Below, piece after piece: positions 7,191 through 15,685 of a stretch of DNA of 64,000 bases; the first letter of the stretch is position 1, and every line of letters starts with the position of its first letter. The DNA is from Romboutsia_E sp900604535 (GTDB taxonomy: Bacteria; Bacillota; Clostridia; Peptostreptococcales; Peptostreptococcaceae): NCBI RefSeq assembly GCF_900604535.1, contig NZ_UWOT01000004.1, positions 124,001 through 188,000 of the forward strand. The letters run 5' to 3'. The notes beneath the pieces were generated by a model that saw only the letters and a list, made by a program, of their open reading frames with translations, was not told the origin of the DNA and ran no database searches. The position numbers and the translations under genes were made by a program.

Positions 7191-9428
7191 ATGACAATGA
7201 ATGCATGGGAAGGCTTTAAAACTGGTAGATGGACTAAAGAAATAGATGTTAGAGGGTTCATCCAAGATAACTACACTCCATATGAGGGAGATGATTCTTT
7301 CTTAGCTGGAGCTACAGAAAACACTAAAAAATTATGGGAAAAAGCTATGGTTCTTTTCAAACAAGAAAGAGACAATGGCGGAACTCTAGATGTTGATACT
7401 AAAACAGTTTCTGGAATAGATGCTTACGCTCCAGGATACTTAGATAAAGAATTAGAAACAGTTGTTGGATTCCAAACTGACGCACCTTTAAAAAGAGCTG
7501 TTATGCCTTATGGTGGTATAAGAATGGTTGAAACTTCTTGTAAGGCTTACGGATTCGAATGCGATCCAGAAATAAGCGAAATATTCACTAAATACAGAAA
7601 AACTCACAACCAAGGTGTATTCGATGCTTACACTTCTGAAATGAGAGCTGCAAGAAGATCTGGTATAATAACAGGACTTCCAGATGCTTACGGAAGAGGT
7701 AGAATCATAGGAGACTACAGAAGAGTTGCACTTTACGGTGTTGATAGATTAATAGAAGATAAAATGGCTCAAAAAGATTCTTTAGAAGTTTCTTGCATGG
7801 ATGAGCATACTATAAGATTAAGAGAAGAAATATCTGAACAAATAAGAGCTTTAGAAGCTTTAAAGAGAATGGCAAATTCTTACGGATTTGATATATCTGG
7901 ACCTGCTACTAACTCTAAAGAAGCTGTTCAATGGTTATACTTCGCTTACTTAGCTGCTATAAAAGATCAAAACGGAGCTGCTATGTCTATAGGTAGAACT
8001 TCTACTTTCTTAGATATATACTTCGAAAGAGATTTAGCTAACGGAACTATAACTGAAGAAGAAGTTCAAGAATTAATGGACCACTTCGTAATGAAATTAA
8101 GAATGGTTAAGTTCTTAAGAACTCCAGATTACAACGATTTATTCTCAGGAGATCCAACTTGGGTAACTGAATCAATCGGTGGTATAGGTGTTGATGGTAG
8201 ACCATTAGTAACTAAGAACTCATTCAGAGTTTTAAATACTCTTTACACTCTTGGACCATCTCCAGAACCAAACTTAACAGTATTATGGTCAACTAAATTC
8301 CCTCAAGGATTTAAAGACTTCTGTTCTAAAGTATCTATAGATACAAGTTCAGTTCAATACGAAAACGATGATTTAATGAGACCATACTGGGGAGATGACT
8401 ACGGTATAGCTTGTTGTGTATCTGCAATGAGAATAGGTAAGCAAATGCAGTTCTTCGGAGCTAGAGTTAACTTAGCTAAGACATTATTATACGCAATAAA
8501 CGGTGGAGTGGATGAAAAATCATTAGTTCAAGTTGGACCAAGATTTGAACCAATAACTTCTGAATACTTAGACTATGATGAAGTTATGGCTAGATTCGAA
8601 CCATTCACTGATTGGTTAGCTAACCTTTATGTAAATACATTAAACGTAATCCACTACATGCATGATAAGTACTCTTATGAAGCATTAGAAATGGCTTTAC
8701 ATGATAGAGATGTATTCAGAACTATGGCTTGTGGTATAGCAGGACTTTCAGTTTGTGCTGACTCATTATCAGCTATAAAATATGCTAAAGTTAAAACTAT
8801 AAGAAACGAGCAAGGAATAGCTGTTGACTTCGAAATAGAAGGAGACTATCCAAAATACGGAAACAACGATGATAGAGCTGATGAAATAGCTGTATACTTA
8901 GTTGAATCTATGATGAACAAAATAAGAAAGAACAAAACTTACAGAGATTCTGTTCATACTCAATCTGTTCTTACTATAACTTCAAACGTTGTTTACGGTA
9001 AGAAGACTGGTAACACTCCTGACGGAAGAAGAGCTGGTGAACCATTTGCTCCAGGAGCTAACCCAATGCACGGAAGAGATACTAACGGAGCTTTAGCTTC
9101 ATTAGCATCAGTTGCTAAATTACCATACGAGCATTCTCAAGACGGTATATCTAATACTTTCTCTATAGTACCAGGTGCTTTAGGAAAAGATATGAATGAA
9201 AGAATAACTAACCTATCAGCAATGATGGACGGATACTTTGCAGATGGAGCTCATCACTTAAACGTTAACGTATTTGATAGAGCTACTTTAGAAGATGCTA
9301 TGGAACATCCAGAAGAGTATCCACAATTAACAATAAGAGTTTCAGGATACGCTGTTAACTTCATAAAATTAACTAGAGAACAACAATTAGACGTTATAAA
9401 CAGAACATTCCACGGAAAAATGGCTTAA
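7191..9428 (+). CDS. pflB: Formate C-acetyltransferase (pyruvate formate-lyase)
   Basis: 745-residue glycyl-radical enzyme that converts pyruvate and CoA to acetyl-CoA and formate. The catalytic pair is Cys408-Cys409 in DYGIACCVSAM. The radical glycine is Gly719 in RVSGYAVNF near the C-terminus. Length and both motifs fit true PFL rather than glycerol or choline lyases. Ribosome binding site AGGAGG at 7176-7181. Codon use is visibly biased (many GGA, GCT, AGA), as in highly expressed genes. The formate made here can feed the formate-THF ligase at the other end of the window. It is activated by pflA downstream, which is separated by a terminator. Confidence 0.97.
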   Translation: MTMNAWEGFKTGRWTKEIDVRGFIQDNYTPYEGDDSFLAGATENTKKLWEKAMVLFKQERDNGGTLDVDTKTVSGIDAYAPGYLDKELETVVGFQTDAPLKRAVMPYGGIRMVETSCKAYGFECDPEISEIFTKYRKTHNQGVFDAYTSEMRAARRSGIITGLPDAYGRGRIIGDYRRVALYGVDRLIEDKMAQKDSLEVSCMDEHTIRLREEISEQIRALEALKRMANSYGFDISGPATNSKEAVQWLYFAYLAAIKDQNGAAMSIGRTSTFLDIYFERDLANGTITEEEVQELMDHFVMKLRMVKFLRTPDYNDLFSGDPTWVTESIGGIGVDGRPLVTKNSFRVLNTLYTLGPSPEPNLTVLWSTKFPQGFKDFCSKVSIDTSSVQYENDDLMRPYWGDDYGIACCVSAMRIGKQMQFFGARVNLAKTLLYAINGGVDEKSLVQVGPRFEPITSEYLDYDEVMARFEPFTDWLANLYVNTLNVIHYMHDKYSYEALEMALHDRDVFRTMACGIAGLSVCADSLSAIKYAKVKTIRNEQGIAVDFEIEGDYPKYGNNDDRADEIAVYLVESMMNKIRKNKTYRDSVHTQSVLTITSNVVYGKKTGNTPDGRRAGEPFAPGANPMHGRDTNGALASLASVAKLPYEHSQDGISNTFSIVPGALGKDMNERITNLSAMMDGYFADGAHHLNVNVFDRATLEDAMEHPEEYPQLTIRVSGYAVNFIKLTREQQLDVINRTFHGKMA

Positions 9429-9443
9429 TTTATAACATCAAAT

Positions 9444-9500
9444 AACTATACTAATTTAAATAAACTATACTAATTTAAATAAACTATACTAATTTTTAAA
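9444..9500. repeat. Three tandem copies of a 19-base AT-rich unit
   Basis: AACTATACTAATTTAAATA starts at 9444, 9463 and 9482 (the last copy diverges at its end). It lies between the pflB stop codon and its terminator, so it is in the 3' untranslated region. Confidence 0.85.
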
Positions 9501-9557
9501 TAAAAAACTAAAATTTAAATATTACAATCATCCAATAATATTTAAAACTTACGTCTT

Positions 9558-9597
9558 AAAAGAGTACAGGATTCATCCACCTGTACTCTTTTTATAT
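9558..9597 (+). terminator. Intrinsic terminator of pflB
   Basis: AAAGAGTACAGG pairs with CCTGTACTCTTT and is followed by T-rich sequence. It uncouples pflB from pflA. Confidence 0.88.
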
Positions 9598-9771
9598 ATA
9601 TATATACTCTACTACTTATATTCCAATTTATAATATTCTGTAAATTCTTATAAAATATAATAAAAATAGTTTTAGGTACCTTTTTATGGGTATTAATGTA
9701 ATATAATACAATACAATAAATTTAAGATAATTTATAGACTTTGTTTAATAAATATCATATAATTTATTTAT

Positions 9772-9800
9772 GGTTACTTTGTATACAATATATTGTAACC
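9772..9800. promoter_or_regulatory. Inverted-repeat region upstream of pflA with TTGTATACAA core
   Basis: GGTTAC (9772-9777) and GTAACC (9795-9800) flank a TTTGTATACAA core at 9778-9788. The core matches the palindrome upstream of pflB. The pflB-pflA gap (about 470 bases) otherwise holds the tandem repeat, the pflB terminator and AT-rich sequence with no gene. Confidence 0.4.
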
Positions 9801-9897
9801 AACTATTAAATTTATATGTATTCAATAATAAATAAAGCTATAACCTAACAAATTATAAAAATATTAAGATTAAATATATACTTATGAGGTGAATAAG

Positions 9898-10641
9898 ATG
9901 ATAAAAGGAAGAGTTCATTCAATAGAAACATTTGGTACAGTAGATGGTCCAGGAATAAGATTTATAGTATTTATGCAAGGATGCCCATTAAGATGTAAAT
10001 ACTGCCATAATAGAGATACATGGGATACTAAAAGCGGAACTGAATATACAACAGATCAAATAATATCACAAGCACTTAAATATTCTTCATATATGAGAGC
10101 ATCTGGTGGAGGTATAACTGTATCTGGCGGAGAAGCTACATTACAACCAGAGTTCTTAGCAGAATTATTTGCTAAAGCTAAAAAGAACAAAATCCATACA
10201 TGCTTAGACACTTCAGGTTTTGTAAATATAGATACTATAGCTCCAGTTCTTGAAAATACAGACTTAGTACTTCTAGATATAAAGCATATGGTTGAAGAAA
10301 AGTCTAAAGCTTTAACTGGTGTTGGAATTGAAAAAACATTAAAATTAGCTAAACATTTAAGCGATATGAATATACCAGTTTGGATAAGACACGTATTAGT
10401 ACCTGGTGTAACTGATGATGTTGAAAACTTAGAAAAGTTAGCTCAATTTGTAAGCACTTTAAATAACGTAGATAGATTTGAAATACTTCCATATCATACT
10501 ATGGGTGTTCATAAATGGGAGAACATGGGCTTAGATTATGAATTAAAAGAAATTGAGGACGGAACTCAAGAAGATATAGATAGAGCAATAGATATAATGT
10601 CTAAATACGATGTAGAAATATTTAATAAAAGATCAGCATAA
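9898..10641 (+). CDS. pflA: Pyruvate formate-lyase activating enzyme (radical SAM)
   Basis: 247 residues. The radical-SAM cluster motif is CPLRCKYCHN near the N-terminus. SGGEATLQPEFL is the SAM-binding GGE motif, and LDIKHM is also typical of PflA. It abstracts hydrogen from the radical glycine of PflB. A GTG at 9889 is in frame, but it overlaps the GAGGTGA ribosome binding site, so the ATG at 9898 is preferred. The stop codon lies inside the loop of its own terminator. Confidence 0.95.
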   Translation: MIKGRVHSIETFGTVDGPGIRFIVFMQGCPLRCKYCHNRDTWDTKSGTEYTTDQIISQALKYSSYMRASGGGITVSGGEATLQPEFLAELFAKAKKNKIHTCLDTSGFVNIDTIAPVLENTDLVLLDIKHMVEEKSKALTGVGIEKTLKLAKHLSDMNIPVWIRHVLVPGVTDDVENLEKLAQFVSTLNNVDRFEILPYHTMGVHKWENMGLDYELKEIEDGTQEDIDRAIDIMSKYDVEIFNKRSA

Positions 10642-10657
10642 GCTGATCTTTTATTTT
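10627..10657 (+). terminator. Intrinsic terminator overlapping the pflA stop codon
   Basis: AAAAGATCAGC pairs with GCTGATCTTTT around a loop that contains the TAA stop (10639-10641), followed by ATTTTTAT. Confidence 0.85.
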
Positions 10658-10663
10658 TATATA

Positions 10664-11278
10664 TTATGCTAATTCCTTTTTATCATTTATATCTAAATAG
10701 AAATTAGTAAATGTAGCTTCGTAATATGGTATTACATATAAACCAGCTATTCCAGCTGTAATAGCTGTTAATATTCCCCATAATATAAAGCTTAACATCA
10801 ATACAAAGTAATTCCATTTTTGACCTTGCATCATCACTCTACTTTTCTTTAGACATTCTACTATGCCTATATCAGGGTTTTCAGCTAATATATAATAAAC
10901 TTGTGAATACATAAGAGATAAAATAATTCCTGGTATTATAAATACAATAAATCCTATACATATAATTATTTCACTTAAAATTGATACTCCAATTACCTTC
11001 AAATAATTCTTATATCCTAAAAATACATCTGAACATCTTCCCTCTTCAGATTTAGATAATTTTAAAAAGAATATAGTTTTACCTAAAACTAATGGTGTTA
11101 CAATTAAAAATGTTACTATTCCGATTATTGTTGGATACCATACACTTTCCTCATATTTAGTACCTAAGAATCCTAATAAACCTTCAATAATAGCAATGAT
11201 TAATATTACTCCTATTGCAGTCCACCAATTACCTTTTAATTGTTGTTTTGCTCTAAATTTTAATTCCTTTCTTGTCAT
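10664..11278 (-). CDS. DUF975 family membrane protein
   Basis: About 204 residues and four to five transmembrane segments. It starts MTRKELKFRAKQQLKGNWWTA, the hallmark N-terminus of the DUF975 family, whose function is unknown. FIIPGIILSLMYSQVYYIL and the following GIVECLKKSRVMMQGQKW are the conserved core. An ATG at 11287 is in frame, but AAAGGGG abuts it. The second ATG at 11278 has proper spacing. It lies downstream of the thiI terminator and convergent with pflA. Confidence 0.8.
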   Translation of the reverse strand: MTRKELKFRAKQQLKGNWWTAIGVILIIAIIEGLLGFLGTKYEESVWYPTIIGIVTFLIVTPLVLGKTIFFLKLSKSEEGRCSDVFLGYKNYLKVIGVSILSEIIICIGFIVFIIPGIILSLMYSQVYYILAENPDIGIVECLKKSRVMMQGQKWNYFVLMLSFILWGILTAITAGIAGLYVIPYYEATFTNFYLDINDKKELA

Positions 11279-11365
11279 ATAAGACATCCCCTTTAATTTT
11301 TTTACATTAGTATTATATGTATTTTAAATTGCTTTCGTTACAAAATATCAATATCCTTAAATGGC

Positions 11366-11398
11366 AAAAAGAGCCTTTAGCTATAAAGCTAAAAACCC
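11366..11398 (-). terminator. Intrinsic terminator of thiI
   Basis: On the minus strand GGGTTTTTAGC pairs with GCTAAAGGCTC (with G-U pairs) and is followed by TTTTT. Confidence 0.7.
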
Positions 11399-11405
11399 TT
11401 TTTTA

Positions 11406-12578
11406 TTAAAATTCTATATCTTCTACTTCTATATTATCTATAGCATCTTGTATTAATTTTTCTACATCTAATTTCGACTCTGACTTCTCTATTCTTTCAA
11501 GTCTAGGCTTAGTAACTGGCTTTTTAGGAGCAAATACACTACAACAATCTTCTTCTGGTAATATAGATGTTTCAAATGTACCTATTTTTTGAGCTATATC
11601 TATTATTTCAGTTTTGTCCATTGCTATTAATGGTCTAAATACTGGCATAGTTACTGAAGCATTAGTACAAGTTAAACCTTGTATTGTTTGAGAAGCAACT
11701 TGTCCTATACTTTCACCTGTAACTAAAGCATCACATCTTCTACTCTCTGCTACTCTTTGTGCTATTTGCATCATAAATCTTCTTGATATGATTGTCATTT
11801 CTTCATCATTACAATTCATACCAATAGCTTTTTGTATTTCTAGTATATTTACTTTGTGAAGTCTAAGCCTTCCACAGTATTTAGATAATATTCTTGCTAA
11901 ATCTCTTACCTTCTCTTGTGATTTTTCACTAGTAAACGGATATGTATGGAAGTGTATTGCTTCTATTTCCATACCTCTCTTTGCAACCATCCAAGATGCA
12001 ACTGGAGAATCTATACCACCTGATAAAAGTGACATTGCTCTACCATTAGTACCTAATGGTAATCCACCATATCCTGGCACTGTATCACTATATACCATTA
12101 CATGATTTTGTCTATATTCACATATTATCTTAGTCTCTGGATTTCTTATATCTACACCTATTCTATCATGAACTTTTGATACTAAGTATCCTGCTATATC
12201 TATACTCATTTCTTGAGAAGTAAATTTAAAATCTTTATCTCCTCTTTTTGATTCTACTTTAAAAGTCTTTGCTCCTGATTCTATCTTTTCTTCTAGAACT
12301 TGAAGTGCTAATTCTTTTAATTTATCGTAATCTTTTTCAGCTCTTATAGCAGGACAAACTCCAACAATTCCAAAAACTTTTCTTACTTCTTCTGCTACTT
12401 CTTCATAATCATAATCTTCTAAATTAACGTATATTCTTCCGTATTCCTTATATACATCAAATTTCCCTAGTGGCTTAAGCATATTCTTTACATTTTTAAC
12501 AAGCTTATTTTCGAATAGGTATCTATTTTTTCCTTTTACACCTATTTCTCCGTACTTAACTATTAGTATATTATACAA
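11406..12578 (-). CDS. thiI: tRNA 4-thiouridine synthetase ThiI (short form)
   Basis: About 390 residues. N-terminal ferredoxin-like and THUMP domains (about residues 55-165) lead to a PP-loop, MSLLSGGIDSPVASW, that adenylates U8 of tRNA. The family's C-terminal rhodanese domain is absent, as in many Firmicutes, so persulfide sulfur is probably passed straight from a cysteine desulfurase such as the one encoded just upstream. CCSVFAP near the C-terminus holds candidate acceptor cysteines. The ORF can begin at a GTG (12587), but that GTG is part of the AAGAGGTG ribosome binding site. TTG at 12578 gives the usual MYNILIVKYGEIGVKG start. Confidence 0.9.
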   Translation of the reverse strand: MYNILIVKYGEIGVKGKNRYLFENKLVKNVKNMLKPLGKFDVYKEYGRIYVNLEDYDYEEVAEEVRKVFGIVGVCPAIRAEKDYDKLKELALQVLEEKIESGAKTFKVESKRGDKDFKFTSQEMSIDIAGYLVSKVHDRIGVDIRNPETKIICEYRQNHVMVYSDTVPGYGGLPLGTNGRAMSLLSGGIDSPVASWMVAKRGMEIEAIHFHTYPFTSEKSQEKVRDLARILSKYCGRLRLHKVNILEIQKAIGMNCNDEEMTIISRRFMMQIAQRVAESRRCDALVTGESIGQVASQTIQGLTCTNASVTMPVFRPLIAMDKTEIIDIAQKIGTFETSILPEEDCCSVFAPKKPVTKPRLERIEKSESKLDVEKLIQDAIDNIEVEDIEF

Positions 12579-12667
12579 ATTTGTCACCTCTTAGATAAAT
12601 TTTTATGTCTTCACCTATTATTATAGGTTTTCTTTATTTATAATTAATAATTCAAATTTATTAATAA

Positions 12668-13819
12668 TTATCGTCTTCTTATAATCATTCTTAAATCACT
12701 TACCGATTCTTTTAATATATTTACAACTTCTAATATTTCATCTTTTGTATTTAAGTCTGATAAACTAAATCTTATTGCACCTTCTATTTCATTTGCAGTA
12801 AGTCCTATTGCATTTAATACATGACTTCCTTTTTTCTTAGATGAACATGCTGAACCTGTTGATACATAAACACCTTTTTGCTCTAAATAATGAAGTAAAA
12901 CTTCTCCTCTTACATCTTTAAAGGATATATTTAATATATGACAAACTCCATCTTCAGGAGAGTTTACTTTTATGTCATCTATATTTTTTATAATTTCTTC
13001 TTTTAATAAATTTTTAAGTTCTTTAATTTTATCTATTGTTTGATTTAGGTCCTTATTTAAAATTCTTACAGCTTCACCTATTCCATATATACCAGGAACA
13101 TTCTCTGTACCTGATCTTATTCCTATTTCTTGTCCTCCACCTGTAAGTATTGGTTTTAGTCTATTACTTTCTTTAATATACATAAATCCTATTCCTTTAG
13201 GACCATGTAATTTATGACCGCTAACGCTCATAAAATCTATATTATATCTAGATGGCTTAAAGTTTATCTTAGAATAAGATTGAACTGCATCAACATGTAA
13301 ATAAATTTTATCACTTAATGATTTTAAGTACTTCCCTATAGCTTCTATTGGCTGTATACTTCCTATTTCATTATTTACATGCATTATAGTTATTAATATT
13401 GTACTTGACTTTATAGCATTTTTTAAATCATCTATATTTATTTTTCCTTCTTTATCAACCTTTAAATATGTAACTTCAAACCCATCTTCTTCTAAATCTT
13501 TTAAAGTATTTAAAACAGATGGATGTTCAATTTCTGTTGATATTATATGGTTCTTTCTCTTTTTATATAAATTAGCAACTCCTCTTATTATAGCGTTATT
13601 AGATTCTGTACCACCTGATGTAAAGTATATTTCCTTATCCTTTGCACCTATAGTTCTAGCGATACCTTGTCTTATTGCTTTTATATTTTTCTCTACTTCT
13701 ATACCTTTTCTATGTAATGAAGACGGATTTGCATAATCAGTAGTAAGGGCATAAACCATTTTATCTACAACTTCTTTATATGGTTTAGTTGTAGCACTGT
13801 TATCTAAATATATTTCCAT
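12668..13819 (-). CDS. Cysteine desulfurase, NifS/IscS family
   Basis: About 383 residues; PLP enzyme that moves sulfur from cysteine to a persulfide. MEIYLDNSATT is the standard N-terminus. The PLP lysine is in SVSGHKLHGPKG, and the active cysteine is in STGSACSSKKKGSH. The cysteine sits in a short loop, as in group I dedicated enzymes. It is encoded 89 bases upstream of thiI on the same strand, so it is probably the sulfur donor for tRNA thiolation and not a general Fe-S assembly enzyme. An in-frame TTG at 13831 is possible, but the ATG at 13819 matches family starts. Confidence 0.92.
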   Translation of the reverse strand: MEIYLDNSATTKPYKEVVDKMVYALTTDYANPSSLHRKGIEVEKNIKAIRQGIARTIGAKDKEIYFTSGGTESNNAIIRGVANLYKKRKNHIISTEIEHPSVLNTLKDLEEDGFEVTYLKVDKEGKINIDDLKNAIKSSTILITIMHVNNEIGSIQPIEAIGKYLKSLSDKIYLHVDAVQSYSKINFKPSRYNIDFMSVSGHKLHGPKGIGFMYIKESNRLKPILTGGGQEIGIRSGTENVPGIYGIGEAVRILNKDLNQTIDKIKELKNLLKEEIIKNIDDIKVNSPEDGVCHILNISFKDVRGEVLLHYLEQKGVYVSTGSACSSKKKGSHVLNAIGLTANEIEGAIRFSLSDLNTKDEILEVVNILKESVSDLRMIIRRR

Positions 13820-14032
13820 ATAATACACCAACTTTCTTTCATTAATATATTACCTTTAGCCTTTTATTTAGTTTTGACAATTTCATAAATTAATTATCAG
13901 GTTAAATAAAATTTTCTCATTGTTAGTATTCCAATGTTTTTAAGCTAATATCTATTTTTATTGGATTTATTCATATCTTCTTATTATACCATTAAAAACC
14001 TAGTTTTTTAATATTTTTCTTAGCTTTCAATT

Positions 14033-14039
14033 TGTCGAA
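14033..14039 (+). promoter_or_regulatory. Candidate Spo0A box upstream of small RNA 1
   Basis: TGTCGAA, the core of the Spo0A box, lies about 30 bases upstream of the -35 of the first small-RNA gene. A second copy (14078-14084) lies between the -35 and -10. A seven-base match alone is weak evidence in a genome of this composition. Confidence 0.35.
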
Positions 14040-14067
14040 AAGTTTTTAAAGTTTTTTTGTAAAACTA

Positions 14068-14096
14068 TTGATTTTATTGTCGAAGATTGTTATTAT
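14068..14096 (+). promoter_or_regulatory. Sigma-A promoter of small RNA 1
   Basis: TTGATT (14068-14073), 17 bases, TATTAT (14091-14096). The spacer contains TGTCGAA. The same arrangement is repeated 242 bases downstream. Confidence 0.65.
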
Positions 14097-14102
14097 TAAT
14101 AC

Positions 14103-14220
14103 ATGGTTATCCCCCTGATAACCTTAGTAAAATCTCTATTCCCAATACCCCTTTTAAATGAATACTTTTATATTCATTTGACACCTACTTCAGATCGGAA
14201 AAGAAGTAGGTTATTTTTTT
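14103..14220 (+). ncRNA. Small RNA 1 of a tandem pair
   Basis: About 115 nt between a good promoter and a terminator; no ORF is supported. The 5' hairpin is GGTTATC-CCCCT-GATAACC (14105-14123), with a C-rich loop. An unpaired stretch carries ATTCCC and ATACCCCTTTT (about 14138-14155). A second hairpin, AAATGAATA/TATTCATTT, lies at 14156-14179. The terminator pairs ACCTACTTC (14183-14191) with GAAGTAGGT (14203-14211) and runs into TATTTTTTT. The first 50 nt are almost identical to small RNA 2, while the 3' halves differ. C-rich single-stranded segments of this kind are typical of base-pairing RNAs that target Shine-Dalgarno sequences (RsaE/RoxS-like), but I cannot assign it to a named family. 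Confidence 0.7.
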
Positions 14221-14309
14221 ATATTTTTTTAATAAATATAAGCTTACTTTGATTTTTTCAAATTTAACATAGATTTAACATATTTATGACAATTTTTTTG
14301 TAAAAACTA

Positions 14310-14338
14310 TTGATTTTCTTGTCGAATATTGTTATTAT
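14310..14338 (+). promoter_or_regulatory. Sigma-A promoter of small RNA 2
   Basis: TTGATT (14310-14315), 17 bases, TATTAT (14333-14338). A TGTCGAA Spo0A-box core occupies 14320-14326 in the spacer, the same position as in copy 1. Confidence 0.65.
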
Positions 14339-14344
14339 TAATAC

Positions 14345-14487
14345 ATGGTTATCCCCCTGATAACCTTAATTAAAATCTCTATTCCCAATACCCCTTTTGA
14401 ACGGATATACTTTATATCCATTAGTTTAAGATGATAACGGAAATCATCTTAAACAAAAAAGAAGAGCTTCCCCAGCTCTTTTTTTTT
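14345..14487 (+). ncRNA. Small RNA 2 of a tandem pair
   Basis: About 143 nt. The 5' hairpin GGTTATC-CCCCT-GATAACC (14347-14365) and the following ATTCCC..ATACCCCTTTT stretch are the same as in small RNA 1. The 3' part is unrelated: GGATATA/TATATCC (14403-14419), a long GTTTAAGATGAT/ATCATCTTAAAC hairpin (14424-14454), and a terminator AAGAGCT-TCCCC-AGCTCTT with a long U run (14462-14487). The conserved seed with variable tail suggests duplication followed by divergence of the 3' module. Confidence 0.7.
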
Positions 14488-14604
14488 GCATTTTTTTACA
14501 TTAAAGGATTTTATTTATCATTCCATAACATAGATTAGTTTTATTCTTTTTGATATAATTTATATTTAGTATAAAATAAATTTTTAATTAAGAGGTGGGA
14601 TATT

Positions 14605-15600
14605 ATGACTAATAAGAAGAAAGTAGCTATAGTCTTCACTGGAGGTACTATATCTATGACAGTTGACGAAAAAGTCGGTGCAGCAATACCTACTTTATCT
14701 GGTGAACAAATAATGTCTATGGTAACAAATATTGATAAAGTTGCTAATGTTGAAGTTTTAAATTTTGATGAAATACCAGGACCTCATATGACACCAGAAA
14801 GAATGATGGAATTAAAACACTACGTAAATAATCTTTTAGAAAGAGAAGATATTTGTGGTGTAGTAATAACTCATGGTACTGATAGTTTAGAAGAAACTGC
14901 TTATTTCTTAGATTTAACTATAGATAATGAAAAGCCTGTAATAGTTACAGGGGCTATGAGAAGTAGCTCTGAACTTGGATATGATGGTCCAAGTAACTTA
15001 TCTGGTGCAGTTTGTACTGCTATATCAGATAGTGCCCGTAAAAAAGGAGTTCTTATTGTTTTAAACAATGAGGTTATAGCTGCTTCTGAAGCTACTAAGA
15101 CTGATACTCTAGCTTTAAATACCTTCCAATCAGTAACTGGCGGACCACTAGGAGTTATAGACTGTAATGAATTTCTTTTATATAAGAAAATAACAAATAG
15201 AACTATAATTGACACTGATAAGGTAGAAAATAAAGTTGCTTTATTCAAGTCTGCAGTTGGAATGGATGAAACATTTTTAAAATTAGCTGTAGATAATGGA
15301 TATAAAGGTATAGTCATCGAAGCTATGGGTAGAGGAAACATACCTCCAAAAATGTATGAGGGTGTCAAATATGCTAGAGAAAACAATATTCCAGTTGTTA
15401 TAGTGTCAAGATGTAATTCTGGTAGAGTATTTGATAGTTACGGATACCTTGGTTCAGGTAGAGACTTAAGAAACCTAGGTTGTATATTTGGTGGTGATTT
15501 ACCAGGTCACAAAGCAAGACTAAAATTAATTTTAGCTTTAGGAAAAACAAATAATTTAGAAGAAATAAAAGATTACTTTGAAAAAGGTATATACTATTAA
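14605..15600 (+). CDS. L-asparaginase, bacterial type I/II family
   Basis: 331 residues, cytoplasmic (no signal peptide). It hydrolyses asparagine to aspartate and ammonia. The two catalytic threonine motifs are IVFTGGTISM (Thr15) and VITHGTDSLEETA (Thr92-Asp93). TGAMRSSSELGYDGPSNL is the conserved core after them. Ribosome binding site AAGAGGTGG. A TATAAT -10 element lies at 14554-14559, but its -35 is poor. Monocistronic, followed by a terminator shared with the convergent lipoprotein gene. Confidence 0.92.
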   Translation: MTNKKKVAIVFTGGTISMTVDEKVGAAIPTLSGEQIMSMVTNIDKVANVEVLNFDEIPGPHMTPERMMELKHYVNNLLEREDICGVVITHGTDSLEETAYFLDLTIDNEKPVIVTGAMRSSSELGYDGPSNLSGAVCTAISDSARKKGVLIVLNNEVIAASEATKTDTLALNTFQSVTGGPLGVIDCNEFLLYKKITNRTIIDTDKVENKVALFKSAVGMDETFLKLAVDNGYKGIVIEAMGRGNIPPKMYEGVKYARENNIPVVIVSRCNSGRVFDSYGYLGSGRDLRNLGCIFGGDLPGHKARLKLILALGKTNNLEEIKDYFEKGIYY

Positions 15601-15634
15601 AATTAATAAATTATTTTTTAATATAATAAAATTT

Positions 15635-15682
15635 AAAGTCCACTTTCACATAATATTTTCTATTTATGTAAAAGTGGACTTT
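15635..15682. terminator. Bidirectional terminator between asparaginase and lipoprotein genes
   Basis: AAAGTCCACTTT (15635-15646) pairs with AAAGTGGACTTT (15671-15682); a shorter inner stem surrounds the AT-rich loop. Confidence 0.7.
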
Positions 15683-15685
15683 GCT

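Noticed and set aside
14901..15386. Antisense ORF within asparaginase and many other long antisense frames
   Set aside because: They lack ribosome binding sites and mirror the codon pattern of the real gene on the other strand.
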